DNA from: Bacillota bacterium
GTDB lineage: Bacteria; Bacillota; Clostridia; Christensenellales; SZUA-584
Direction of reading: 5' to 3'
Assembly: GCA_023410475.1 (NCBI GenBank)
Contig: JAEYPS010000025.1
Span: 211,632 to 275,631, forward strand
Length of the DNA stretch: 64,000 nt
Program-made: the position numbers and the translations under genes
Shown here: positions 26,298-34,697 of the stretch, piece after piece
How positions within the stretch are numbered: the first letter of the stretch is position 1
Layout: each line of letters begins with the position of its first letter
Notes under the pieces: generated by a model
What the model saw: the letters and a program-made list of their open reading frames with translations, nothing else
The model's database searches: none
Told to the model about the DNA's origin: nothing

Positions 26298-27467
26298 TTA
26301 GTCTGCTTTGCAGTAGAAGATCTTCGAGAAGTCAAATTCCGGTTTGGAACCCATGAAGTCCTGCACGTTGTCAGCCGTTATGAGCTGCGAAGGAGTCGCG
26401 AATACGCGATATTCCATAGGCATCTCTGCAGGATCAATCAAGCCCGCCCATGCGGCATAGCAGATGGCGAGCGTATAGCCGCCCTGCAGATAACCGTTTG
26501 AAGAAACCGTGGCTGTCGCATATCCGTCGGCAATGGCCTGAACCATGTCGGTCGTCGCGTCGATACCAACTACCGGGATGGTGCCCTTTAAGCCGGCTTT
26601 ATCAAGAGCCTGCAGAGCGCCGGTCGCCATGTTGTCGTTCGCGCACCAAATGCCCTTTACATCAGGGTTGGTGTTGAGCCATGTCTCGACGAGAGCGAGA
26701 GCTTCTTTGGTATCCCAGTTCGCTGTATCCTGAGCAAGTATTGTAACATTGGGGTTTTCTGCGAGGAATTTGTCAAGACCTGCGCGACGGTCGGATGCCG
26801 CCGTGTTTCCGAGCATGCCCTCAAGCACGAAGATGCCGCCGCTGCCGCCCATTGCGTCCGTGAGCGCGCTCGTGATGTTGTAGCCGCCGAGCACGTTGTC
26901 AGGCGAAGTGTGTATTACCCAGTTCGGTGTGTAATCTTCCGGGCCGTAGTCATCGGGCTTGTTCCAGGCCGTGCCGATGTAGCCGCCCGACTGCGCCATG
27001 GCTTCCGCCAGCGCGGGAGCGATTGCCGATTCGTTGGGGTCGGAGTATACGATCGCGTTGCCGTTGGCTTTTGCGGCAAACTGCTTCATGTTGTCAACTT
27101 CCTTGTCGTTGGAGCCGCCCGAATCCAGCGTCTGCTTAACGTATTTCTGTCCGATCGAATCAAGGTACTCACAGAACATATCCATGCCCTCGATGATTGT
27201 CACGATGTAAGGATTCGTCAGTCCGCGGACCGATGCGCCCACATACAGAGTTGTGTCGAGCTTTTCCTGAGGTATCTGCGAGGGGTCTATGACAAAGTTT
27301 GCATAGTCTACCGCACCCGGCTCTACTACTGCAGGAGCATCTGCCGACTCTTGGGGTTTTTCCGTTTCCGCCGGCTTGTCTACCGCCGGGGGTTCCGCGG
27401 GAGCCGCACAGGCAACCAGGGAAAACACCATCACAACAGCGAGTAATAATACGAGTAGCTTCTTCAT
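26298..27467 (-). CDS. Ribose-type sugar-binding lipoprotein
   Basis: 389-residue periplasmic-binding-protein-like lipoprotein (peripla_BP_4 type). The signal KKLLVLLLAVVMVFSLVAC ends in the lipid-anchored Cys and is followed by a Pro/Glu-rich linker. The mature fold shows LYVGASVRGLTNPYIVTIIE, DTANWDTKEALALVETWL and GIWCANDNMATGALQALDKA. It is the first gene of the region D operon, divergent from a LacI gene, with GGAGG before the ATG. Ligand unknown; downstream dehydrogenases hint at a polyol or deoxysugar. Confidence 0.94.
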   Translation of the reverse strand: MKKLLVLLLAVVMVFSLVACAAPAEPPAVDKPAETEKPQESADAPAVVEPGAVDYANFVIDPSQIPQEKLDTTLYVGASVRGLTNPYIVTIIEGMDMFCEYLDSIGQKYVKQTLDSGGSNDKEVDNMKQFAAKANGNAIVYSDPNESAIAPALAEAMAQSGGYIGTAWNKPDDYGPEDYTPNWVIHTSPDNVLGGYNITSALTDAMGGSGGIFVLEGMLGNTAASDRRAGLDKFLAENPNVTILAQDTANWDTKEALALVETWLNTNPDVKGIWCANDNMATGALQALDKAGLKGTIPVVGIDATTDMVQAIADGYATATVSSNGYLQGGYTLAICYAAWAGLIDPAEMPMEYRVFATPSQLITADNVQDFMGSKPEFDFSKIFYCKAD

Positions 27468-27491
27468 TTTATCCTCCGGTTATATTATTTT

Positions 27492-27511
27492 ATTAGGCGC
27501 AACCGCCTAAT
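27492..27511 (-). promoter_or_regulatory. 5'-leader hairpin of the ribose-type operon
   Basis: ATTAGGCG (27492-27499) pairs with CGCCTAAT (27504-27511) around four bases, about 25 bases upstream of the binding-protein ATG. It could protect the 5' end or tune initiation. Confidence 0.4.
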
Positions 27512-27523
27512 CTGAAAATCTTT

Positions 27524-27537
27524 TGTTATCGTTAACA
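27524..27537. promoter_or_regulatory. LacI-type operator (TGTTATCGTTAACA)
   Basis: 14-base palindrome with central CG, 57 bases before the binding-protein start. A related half-conserved site is TGGTACCGATAACA at 27828-27841 before the divergent LacI gene. Confidence 0.55.
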
Positions 27538-27650
27538 CAGCGTATAATTCTATTTTATGGTAGTTATATGCTTTTTTAGGGTTAATACTACAACATATTC
27601 TTTAGTTTAACAATAATTGCTGATATATTTCTAAATCATTCCTTAAGGTT

Positions 27651-27678
27651 ATGTGCACAACATTGTTACCGTGCACAT
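27651..27678. repeat. Inverted repeat in the divergent region
   Basis: ATGTGCAC (27651-27658) is mirrored by GTGCACAT (27671-27678) with a 12-base spacer. It may be a dimer binding site; no known regulator fits by eye. The rest of 27468-27858 is AT-rich regulatory DNA without a gene. Confidence 0.4.
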
Positions 27679-27769
27679 TTGTATATTAACTTGTCCGGCG
27701 GGGATTTGTCAATACCCAATTTGCGATATTTTTTTCATTAAAATACCCAATATTTCGATGATTTTATAC

Positions 27770-27798
27770 TTGTAATCTCACGGTTTCGAATGTAAAAT
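27770..27798 (+). promoter_or_regulatory. Promoter of the LacI gene at 27859
   Basis: TTGTAA (27770-27775) and TAAAAT (27793-27798) with a 17-base spacer. The operator-like TGGTACCGATAACA (27828-27841) lies about 30 bases downstream, next to the ribosome site. Confidence 0.45.
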
Positions 27799-27858
27799 AC
27801 AAATATAATAAAGACCATACATTAGAATGGTACCGATAACACGGAAGGATTTTACGTC

Positions 27859-28887
27859 ATGCCTATAACTATCCATGACATTGCTGCGAAAGCCGGAGTA
27901 TCGCACACCACTGTATCGAGAGTGATAAATAAATCCGAGAATGTCAGCTATGCGACAAAGAAAAAAGTTGAGACCGCCATTACAGAGCTAAATTACGTTC
28001 CTAACGCTTACGCGCGCGGGCTGTCGAGCAACAAGACAGACGTTATCGGACTTGTGGTTCCGGAAATACGCAACCCTTTCTTTGGTGAGATAATTCAGGG
28101 CGTCACTTCTATCGCCGATGAAAACGGGCTTAACGTGCTGCTGTTTAACACGGATGAAAGTGTGATAAAGGAGCAGCGCGCGCTGCGCATACTTCAGGAG
28201 CACCGCATCCGCGGCCTTATTATAACTCCCGCTACCGGCCACGAAAGCTACGACAAGAGCTATGTCGAGTCTTTCGCGAAAATGAAGGTCCCTATTGTTC
28301 TTGTAGACAGAAATATCATGAACAGCAACTTTGACGGTATTTACTACGACGACATGCAGGGTATAAACGAGGCAACAACATTGCTTCTTCAAGAAGGCCA
28401 CAGAGATATCATCATACTCGGCGGCAATCCTAAACTCAACCTCGCGCAAAACCGCGTAGCCGGCTATATCCACGCGTTCAAAGCTTTTGATATACCGCTC
28501 ATCGATTCCAACATCTGTTACGGAGATTTTACACGAGAATGTGCTTACGAACAAACACTTGACGTGTTAAGCAGGGCCAAGCGCCCGACAGCTATCGTCT
28601 CAACTAACAATATGCTTACGTTAGGTTGCCTAAAAGCGCTGTTTACAAACAAACTGCGCATACCGGATGATATGGCTTTTGTGGGTTACGATAAGATAGA
28701 GCTTCTTGATGTTATACAGTCTAATATCACCATTGTTGAGCGCCAGGAATATGAGTATGGTCAAAACGCCATGCACCTGCTTCTTCGGCGCATTGAAAAC
28801 CCCAAAATGGCACAGCAGAAGATAATTATGTCCCCAACGCTCATTAAGCGCGGCTCGGAAAAACTCGGGCGACATCTGTCAGAGTAA
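27859..28887 (+). CDS. LacI-family regulator of the ribose-type/polyol operon
   Basis: 342-residue LacI/GalR repressor. Helix-turn-helix TIHDIAAKAGVSHTTVSRVI, hinge NYVPNAYARGLSSNK, and sensor core with IGLVVPEIRNPFFGEIIQGV and VGYDKIELLDVIQSNITIV. It starts at an ATG with GGAAGG upstream and is divergent from the binding-protein operon, which it probably represses through the two related palindromes. The inducer is unknown. Confidence 0.93.
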   Translation: MPITIHDIAAKAGVSHTTVSRVINKSENVSYATKKKVETAITELNYVPNAYARGLSSNKTDVIGLVVPEIRNPFFGEIIQGVTSIADENGLNVLLFNTDESVIKEQRALRILQEHRIRGLIITPATGHESYDKSYVESFAKMKVPIVLVDRNIMNSNFDGIYYDDMQGINEATTLLLQEGHRDIIILGGNPKLNLAQNRVAGYIHAFKAFDIPLIDSNICYGDFTRECAYEQTLDVLSRAKRPTAIVSTNNMLTLGCLKALFTNKLRIPDDMAFVGYDKIELLDVIQSNITIVERQEYEYGQNAMHLLLRRIENPKMAQQKIIMSPTLIKRGSEKLGRHLSE

Positions 28888-29053
28888 AAATGCAAGCAAC
28901 CCATCTGGACTTTATAGCATCAGTGTATTCATCCAGACTCTTTGATAGGAATCATCCTGAGTTATGACGGTACAGCGCCAACCATCCTCAAACCTTTATC
29001 GGTCAATACCTGCATATTAAGACGATACATATCGCTAATAGAATTATATTAAG

Positions 29054-29072
29054 AAAAAAGGGCCTTTGCCCT
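29054..29072 (-). terminator. Weak intrinsic terminator
   Basis: On the minus strand AGGGC-AAAG-GCCCT is followed directly by a run of T residues, about 25 bases after the stop of the tandem winged-helix gene. The stem is only five pairs. Confidence 0.5.
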
Positions 29073-29097
29073 CTGGCTTAATTTTCCTTGATTTGCC

Positions 29098-29541
29098 TTA
29101 TGTCAAAATGTTTCTTATCGGCTCGCCTTTGGCTTTAATCCTTTTTGTAATACCTTTGTACGCAAGCTGCTTGCACAGCTCCTGGATAATAAGATTGCTG
29201 ATTCCTCTTCCGCTGAGCTTATCCTTTATTTCCCCGTCAGTCAGGCCACAGTCTTTGCTTAGCATGCTGAGTATCATTTGCTCAGCCACAGCGCTTTCAC
29301 TGATACGGATAGGGCGTCCGTCAACAGAAGGCCTTAAATAGTTCGTCATACCGCCGCTTGATCTCTTTCTTTTTATAAAGCCCTTATGGTCAAGTTGCCT
29401 GCATATGCTGAAAACCGCCTGCCCTGAAAACCCTCGGGTGTTAAGCCTTGCGGCAATATCCTTATCGGTAAGGCCGTCTTCGTTTTCGATAATGCTCAAT
29501 ACTTTGCGTTCCATGTATTCGCTGTCGGTTTCATAATTCAT
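29098..29541 (-). CDS. Small protein with two winged-helix repeats
   Basis: 147-residue protein I cannot assign to a named gene. It consists of two similar ~50-residue units. The first reads VLSIIENEDGLTDKDIAARL then CRQLDHKGFIKRKRS; the second reads ILSMLSKDCGLTDGEIKDKL then CKQLAYKGITKRIKA. Each looks like a DNA-binding winged helix, joined by a basic linker with NYLRP. I start at the ATG at 29541, with AGGGG eight bases upstream. The longer frame to 29661 adds a hydrophobic stretch lacking a ribosome site. It stands alone on the minus strand between two sugar loci. A role as a transcription or nucleic-acid-binding factor is inferred from fold only. Confidence 0.75.
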   Translation of the reverse strand: MNYETDSEYMERKVLSIIENEDGLTDKDIAARLNTRGFSGQAVFSICRQLDHKGFIKRKRSSGGMTNYLRPSVDGRPIRISESAVAEQMILSMLSKDCGLTDGEIKDKLSGRGISNLIIQELCKQLAYKGITKRIKAKGEPIRNILT

Positions 29542-29728
29542 TGAGTATGCCCCTGTTCTATTTTCGTCATCACCAATGATAACACCAAAAATACATATAA
29601 ACAATATTGTAACACAAATATAAAAAGCGGCTGATATCTGCCATGCTCTTTGTATGCCCAAGTGGCCTTGTTCTTTATAGACCAGCCAGATGATTTTAAG
29701 TGCGTTATGAAACAGTTGGCATGAAAGT

Positions 29729-30901
29729 CTAGTGCATATTATAAGCAGAATGTTTGCTGATCATATCAATAAGTTCATCATTGCTGACCCCGCAATGTGT
29801 TTTAAGGAATTCCCCTATACCCTTCTCATTGATAAGCCTTTGCATTTGCGCTGCCGCCGCGTCGCCGGGGTTGTCATATCGCAAAGCCGCCGCTATCCCG
29901 CCTATTATATGCCTCGGCTCTGTGCCCATGCTCACGCAGTACAGCGCGGCGCCAACCAGTCGGTCGTTACTGCCAAGCTTTCTGAGCGGGTCTTTCGCGA
30001 CCCTTTCCACTGTGTCACCCAACGCCTGGTTTGAGAACCGGCTTAAGAGATCTTCGATATGGTCATGCAGCTCCCGCTTCGGGATGCCGTACTCCTTATG
30101 CAGCGCCGACGTCGTTTCTAGCATAGCCGCGTTCGCGACGCGCCGGATATCATCATCCGCCACACACTGATAAATAAATCTATACCCTTTAAGCCAGCCC
30201 AGATAAGCGCATATTGCGTGCCCCATGTTGTGCACAAAAAGCTTCTTTTTAATGTAATAACCAAAGGGCGTATAAGGTACAAGATTCTTGATGCCGGGTA
30301 TTTCGCCGACGAAGGCCGCCTTATCGACAGGCAGTTCGTCGTAAGGCTCGACCCACACCATAAGTATATTGCCTTCTTTCATCTCTTGCGTCATGACAGG
30401 CACCATCCTGCCGACCGATGCCGAGACGAGCCCGAGATTTTGATCGAGCACGTTTTTATATTGCGCTCCCATCTCTTTTTCTATAAGAGCGCGCATGTAT
30501 TTGTCAGCATCGATGAGGTTCTCGCAGATTATGATGTTGAGCGGCCCTCCGCCTTCGTCAAAGCGCTTTTTCAGGCCCGCGCACAGTACGGGTATGATGT
30601 GGAGCAGCGCGCCTACACCTACCGCAGTCGCCATGACGTCCGCCGCCGCTATTTCTTCCGCCGCGCAGTCTACATCCCGGCCATTTACAGCGTAAACATT
30701 GTTTACTGTCTCAATTTTTTCTGCTTCATTTGATATTATTTTTACAGGGTAACAGCCGTCCCGGTTGAGCTTGTTCACGACATCGTCCGCAACATCAATA
30801 AAGCATACGTCATAGCCCGATTCGTAGAATGCCTTTCCAATAAACCCTCTGCCTATATTGCCCGCGCCGTACATGACAGCTCTTTTCATATGCTCATTCA
30901 T
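29729..30901 (-). CDS. Mannitol-1-phosphate 5-dehydrogenase-like enzyme
   Basis: 390-residue polyol-phosphate dehydrogenase of the MtlD/long-chain mannitol dehydrogenase family. The NAD fold is AVMYGAGNIGRGFIGKAFYE and the catalytic signature KKLFVHNMGHAICAYLG has the required Lys, Asn and His. IICENLIDADKYMR and SVGRMVPVM are also conserved. It ends the region F operon, about 90 bases after the NagB-like gene. No mannitol phosphotransferase genes are present here, so the natural substrate may be another hexitol or pentitol phosphate. A second in-frame ATG lies at 30889. Confidence 0.88.
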   Translation of the reverse strand: MNEHMKRAVMYGAGNIGRGFIGKAFYESGYDVCFIDVADDVVNKLNRDGCYPVKIISNEAEKIETVNNVYAVNGRDVDCAAEEIAAADVMATAVGVGALLHIIPVLCAGLKKRFDEGGGPLNIIICENLIDADKYMRALIEKEMGAQYKNVLDQNLGLVSASVGRMVPVMTQEMKEGNILMVWVEPYDELPVDKAAFVGEIPGIKNLVPYTPFGYYIKKKLFVHNMGHAICAYLGWLKGYRFIYQCVADDDIRRVANAAMLETTSALHKEYGIPKRELHDHIEDLLSRFSNQALGDTVERVAKDPLRKLGSNDRLVGAALYCVSMGTEPRHIIGGIAAALRYDNPGDAAAAQMQRLINEKGIGEFLKTHCGVSNDELIDMISKHSAYNMH

Positions 30902-30924
30902 CTTTCTTTACTTGTTTACAAGGT

Positions 30925-30944
30925 CCGTTGATTAGTTTCAACGG
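30925..30944 (-). promoter_or_regulatory. Intercistronic hairpin
   Basis: CCGTTGA (30925-30931) pairs with TCAACGG (30938-30944) around six bases between the NagB-like and MtlD-like genes. There is no T tract. Confidence 0.35.
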
Positions 30945-30990
30945 CGGCATGTTCTCTTATGATACAGTATACCTCTGCGGTCTCACGCAA

Positions 30991-31950
30991 TCAATTGCAT
31001 TCAGCGACGAGCGGCCCCGCAAGCTCATTTAAAAAATACAATTTTCCGGGCAGTGTGGGCGCAAAGCTTGAGGGCACCCAAATATCCGGCTTGTATCTGA
31101 GCGTTACCCAAAGCGAAACGCCCTGCCACTGCATCCCTCTGCCGAATATTCCGTCGCAGCCTCCTATCATTCTGTCGCTTTTAAGAAACAGCCCAGGGCC
31201 TATGGTATTAGCCGTTGCCGGAACATGCGTAAAGCGGCTTTTGAAGCTCGTCAAAGCGTTTTGCTCTATTGTAAGCGGATGCAGCCTCGCACCCAGCCTG
31301 TACGCGGCGCTTTTCCATTCCCCAATATTGTTGTATTCCGCGGCAAAATGCGGCTCCCAAAACGCAATATGAAAGACCCTTCCTATACCGTATATCGTCA
31401 CGAGCCTCGCGCCTTTGGCGGCAAGCTCGTTTATCTTGTTTTCATAATTCGGCAAGTTGTGCTTGGTCGCGAAATTCCTCTGTTTTTCGGGCACCGTAAG
31501 CCTGCCCAACGGGCCGTAAAAAGCGCTCTGCATAGCGTTTTGAAACGAACCTTTGTCGCCGGGGTCAAGCGTGTTTCCTTCCCCATCGCTCCATTCGTCC
31601 ATGTTAAAACCATGCACATGTCCGCAGTCAACGCCCCATTCACGAAGGAAATGTACGGTCCACCTGTACATACCCATCGGGCCGACGGGCAGTATAAGAG
31701 CAAGCTGCGTGCCGTTGTCCTTAGCCTGTTTTATCTCCAGCGCGATTTCATGGCCCAGCTTTACCTCGAATTCTTGCAGAGATTCGCATGACGCGGGTTC
31801 AAAGCCCGGATGCCAATGAGACTGCCTTTCAAGCACCTCATCAGGGCCCTTTATGCATTCATCTATTCTCTTGATATCCCACCCTTTTGGATAAAACCCC
31901 TCGCACAGCGATCCTTGTATGGTAGACATAAGATCTATCGTTTTGTTCAT
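30991..31950 (-). CDS. NagB-like sugar-phosphate isomerase paralogue 1 (active-site Asp lost)
   Basis: 319-residue member of the glucosamine-6-phosphate isomerase/deaminase fold. The N-terminal loop HGFNMDEWSDGEGNT keeps the catalytic-base Asp118 (Asp72 of E. coli NagB). The second motif reads GIGRVFHIAFWEP and aligns without gaps to E. coli GVGNDGHIAFNEP. Here Val192 replaces Asp141, while His194 and Glu199 are kept. It is larger than NagB (266 residues), with an N-terminal extension of ~45 residues. It lies between the aldolase and MtlD-like genes. The altered site argues against ordinary glucosamine-6-phosphate deamination; the substrate is unknown. Confidence 0.82.
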   Translation of the reverse strand: MNKTIDLMSTIQGSLCEGFYPKGWDIKRIDECIKGPDEVLERQSHWHPGFEPASCESLQEFEVKLGHEIALEIKQAKDNGTQLALILPVGPMGMYRWTVHFLREWGVDCGHVHGFNMDEWSDGEGNTLDPGDKGSFQNAMQSAFYGPLGRLTVPEKQRNFATKHNLPNYENKINELAAKGARLVTIYGIGRVFHIAFWEPHFAAEYNNIGEWKSAAYRLGARLHPLTIEQNALTSFKSRFTHVPATANTIGPGLFLKSDRMIGGCDGIFGRGMQWQGVSLWVTLRYKPDIWVPSSFAPTLPGKLYFLNELAGPLVAECN

Positions 31951-31975
31951 TGAGCTGCCCCCTTATACCTGCGGC

Positions 31976-32848
31976 CTATGCTTTGCCTGAGCTTTTGAAA
32001 ACCCTTATCGCTGATTGTATATCCTGCTTAACGGCTTCGATTGACCATGTCGTTATGTCGTGATAGAACGCAGGCTCGGTCTCCGATAATTTTTTCTTTA
32101 TGTATTCGGCTGTTGACAGCGCCATATTGGTATAGTAATTGATTTTACATACTCCATGCTTGATTGATTCTAAAAAATCCTGCTCTGAGAGCCCTGAACC
32201 GCCGTGCATGACTATCGGGATATTTGACTTTTGCGCGATAAGCCCGAGACGCTGGTAATCGAGCCTAGGCTTTTCCATGTAGACACCGTGGACAGTCCCG
32301 AACGAGCACGCAAGGGCGTCTATTCCCGTTTTCTCAACAAACTCTCCCGCCATATCCGGGTCTGTGTAAAGTGACGTGTCCCTTATGATAGAATCATCGT
32401 CGCTGCCTTCAGACCAGCCGCTTTTTGGGCGTGCTACCCGGCCAAGCTCGCCCTCCACGCTTATGCCAAGAGTGTGCGCGATGCGGACGATTTCCTTTGT
32501 TTTTGAGACATTCTCTTCATAATCGTACCGGGAGCCGTCAAACATTACCGCGTTAAAGCCAGCGTGCATAGCCTTGATAACCGAATCGAACTCTTCGCCG
32601 TGGTCAAGCAGCACAGCCACGGGAATTTTCGCGCCTTTTGCTTCGTTGAGCAGCACATAAGCCGCTTTTTCAAGAGGCGTATATTTAAAATGCACGGCCG
32701 CGTGGCAAAGTATCACGGGCGATCTTTCTTCCTCGGCCGCCTCGATGACTCCTCTTGCCATTTGCAGATCGATGCTGTTGAAGCATCCTACCGCGTATCG
32801 CCTTGCTTTTGCGTCTTCTAATATTTCCTTCATGGAAACGAGCGCCAT
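31976..32848 (-). CDS. Class II ketose-bisphosphate aldolase
   Basis: 290-residue zinc-dependent aldolase of the fructose/tagatose-bisphosphate family (FbaA/GatY/KbaY). Expected elements are the catalytic Asp-His in VAVLLDHGEEFDSV, VEGELGRV, the zinc His in MHGGSGLSEQDF and the phosphate-binding NYYTNMA. GGAGG precedes the ATG, and it lies 12 bases after the FGGY kinase gene. It would cleave the bisphosphate or 1-phosphate produced by the PfkB and FGGY kinases. It could also partner the GatZ-like protein encoded at 45467, since no GatY lies beside that gene (inference). Confidence 0.9.
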   Translation of the reverse strand: MALVSMKEILEDAKARRYAVGCFNSIDLQMARGVIEAAEEERSPVILCHAAVHFKYTPLEKAAYVLLNEAKGAKIPVAVLLDHGEEFDSVIKAMHAGFNAVMFDGSRYDYEENVSKTKEIVRIAHTLGISVEGELGRVARPKSGWSEGSDDDSIIRDTSLYTDPDMAGEFVEKTGIDALACSFGTVHGVYMEKPRLDYQRLGLIAQKSNIPIVMHGGSGLSEQDFLESIKHGVCKINYYTNMALSTAEYIKKKLSETEPAFYHDITTWSIEAVKQDIQSAIRVFKSSGKA

Positions 32849-32860
32849 ATTATCCTCCTT

Positions 32861-34354
32861 TTATCTGAGCGGCTTTACTAAACTGTAAAGCTCTGTGTAT
32901 TTTTCGAACCGCTCGTCATAATAACTGCTCCGCAAAGGATGCGGCTCGTATACTCTCTTGACCTTAACCAACGCCCCGCACGCCTCTGAAACTGAATTAT
33001 AAACGCCCGTTGCCGCTCCGGCAAGTATTGCTGTGCCGAGTGTACCCGCTTCTTCGCACTCCAAAGTTACGACAGGCCTTTTTAAAATATCGGCTCTGAT
33101 CTGCATGAACAGCTCTGATCTTGAGCCGCCCCCCACAGTCCTAAGCGCGCTTATTTCTATGCCGTTTCGGCTTAACGCTTCAATGTTTCGCCTCATTTCA
33201 AACGTCTCGCCTTCCATGCACGCGCGGTAGATATCTTCCCTCGTTGTATTGAATGTCAGATTAAAAATTGCCCCTTTTGCGCGTGTGTCAACGTTTGGTA
33301 CGGGCGAGCCCGCGAAGTGAGGCAAAACAAAAAGGTCTGTCGGCTCGCCGGGCATCGCCGCGTCGAGCTGTGCGTAAATATCTTCGCCCTTTCTTTCCGC
33401 CTCGTATTTGTCTAGACGAGCGAAATTATCCCTGAACCATTTGAGCAAAGAGCCTCCTGTCATGCTGAAGGCGTACGTCGCGTAGGTGTTTTCAAAGATA
33501 TAAGGTATGCATATGTATGAGCAGTCCACCATGTTTTTCGTCAGCTTAGGAGAATCGAATAATGGCGTTATACAGTCGACCGTGCCTATACCGTTGACGG
33601 CTTCGCCGGCGCTTTGCACCCCCGCGCCAACAGCGCACATTATTTGATCGTGCGCCCCGAGCACGAGTCTTGCGTCTTTGTCGACGCCTAGTTCGAAAGC
33701 TATGCCGGGCTGTATATTGCCGATAACCGTTCCCGGAGGATATGGCATGGGCAGAATGCTCCCGTTCAGTCCAGCAGCATCGATAATTTTTGTATCCCAC
33801 TCTTTGCGCACTATGTTGAACATCATTGAGCGCGCGGCAAGAGAATAGTCCGTTACATGCAGACCGCTGAGCTTGTACAGTATATAGTCCCCGAAAAAGT
33901 GGATGGAGCGTGTTTGTTCGTAGAGCTTAGCGTCGTGCTTTTTGAGCCACATAAGTTTGGAAACAGAGTACATACGGTGCGGCGGATGCCCTGTGGATTG
34001 CATAACAGCCATTACTCCAAGTGTTTCGGCAAGACGGCGGCACTCGTCCTCTCCTCTTTCATCCATATAGATAGCGCTGTTCCCAAGCTCGCGTCCCTGC
34101 CCGTCAAGGCAAACAAAGGCTTCACCCAGTGACGATACGCATATCGCTTTTACTGGATCTTTGTTTTGTTTGCAGGTTTGCTTGATAACGCTCTTGACGG
34201 CTTCCCAGACTTTTAAAGGATTTAGCTCGAACCAGCCCGCTCTCGGGCTTTCCACAGTGTATTCCTGATACGCAAAGGATAGTACTGCACCGTCGTCAGA
34301 AAAGAGTGTCGCTTTCGATCCGGTTGTGCCGATATCCAATCCAAGTAAAGACAA
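32861..34354 (-). CDS. FGGY-family kinase, xylulokinase-like
   Basis: 497-residue sugar kinase starting at TTG 34354, with AGGAG nine bases upstream. Motifs: LLGLDIGTTGSKATLFSDDG, CVSSLGEAFVCLDGQG, VTDYSLAARSMMFNI, GAHDQIMCAVGAGV, and C-terminal RTVGGGSRSELFMQIRADIL. The YMDERGEDEC segment stands where xylulokinases have W-x-D-x-R. It precedes the aldolase in the ROK operon. Together with the FucI-like isomerase it would phosphorylate a ketose; the identity is open. Confidence 0.9.
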   Translation of the reverse strand: MSLLGLDIGTTGSKATLFSDDGAVLSFAYQEYTVESPRAGWFELNPLKVWEAVKSVIKQTCKQNKDPVKAICVSSLGEAFVCLDGQGRELGNSAIYMDERGEDECRRLAETLGVMAVMQSTGHPPHRMYSVSKLMWLKKHDAKLYEQTRSIHFFGDYILYKLSGLHVTDYSLAARSMMFNIVRKEWDTKIIDAAGLNGSILPMPYPPGTVIGNIQPGIAFELGVDKDARLVLGAHDQIMCAVGAGVQSAGEAVNGIGTVDCITPLFDSPKLTKNMVDCSYICIPYIFENTYATYAFSMTGGSLLKWFRDNFARLDKYEAERKGEDIYAQLDAAMPGEPTDLFVLPHFAGSPVPNVDTRAKGAIFNLTFNTTREDIYRACMEGETFEMRRNIEALSRNGIEISALRTVGGGSRSELFMQIRADILKRPVVTLECEEAGTLGTAILAGAATGVYNSVSEACGALVKVKRVYEPHPLRSSYYDERFEKYTELYSLVKPLR

Positions 34355-34388
34355 AACTTTTCTCCTAAAGAAGTTATTTTAGCGCTGT

Positions 34389-34697
34389 CTAAACAAACTG
34401 CTGATATATCTCTGTATATGAGTCGAGCATAAATTCGCTCTGCTTGCCGAAAAGCTCATCGTGCGTCGTGTTCGATTCGATTATATGAAGCGCCTTGCAG
34501 GCAGCCTCAAGACTGTCGAACTCGGCTTCCCATATCATCGTGTTTGAGGGCTCTTTTCCCGTAACCGGAATATACCGTTTTGCTTTTGGAAAATCGCTCT
34601 GAGTCTCCTCAAGTTTTATAAACAGCCTTTCAAGCTCTAAAAATTGTATCTTGCTGTATTGTTTGAACCTTTGCACGAATCTTAGTTTGAATGTCAT
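34389..34697 (-). CDS. Small conserved protein, probable dimeric alpha/beta barrel
   Basis: 102-residue protein without a recognised name. The pattern MTFKLRFVQRFKQ... then KRYIPVTGKEPSNTMIWEAEFDSLEAACKALHII resembles small dimeric ferredoxin-like barrel proteins (NIPSNAP/DABB type). The assignment is tentative. The start at 34697 gives a 68-base overlap with the end of the PfkB gene in another frame; no later Met exists before residue 54. Inserted between two kinases in the operon, it may be an accessory isomerase-like or regulatory protein. Confidence 0.6.
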   Translation of the reverse strand: MTFKLRFVQRFKQYSKIQFLELERLFIKLEETQSDFPKAKRYIPVTGKEPSNTMIWEAEFDSLEAACKALHIIESNTTHDELFGKQSEFMLDSYTEIYQQFV

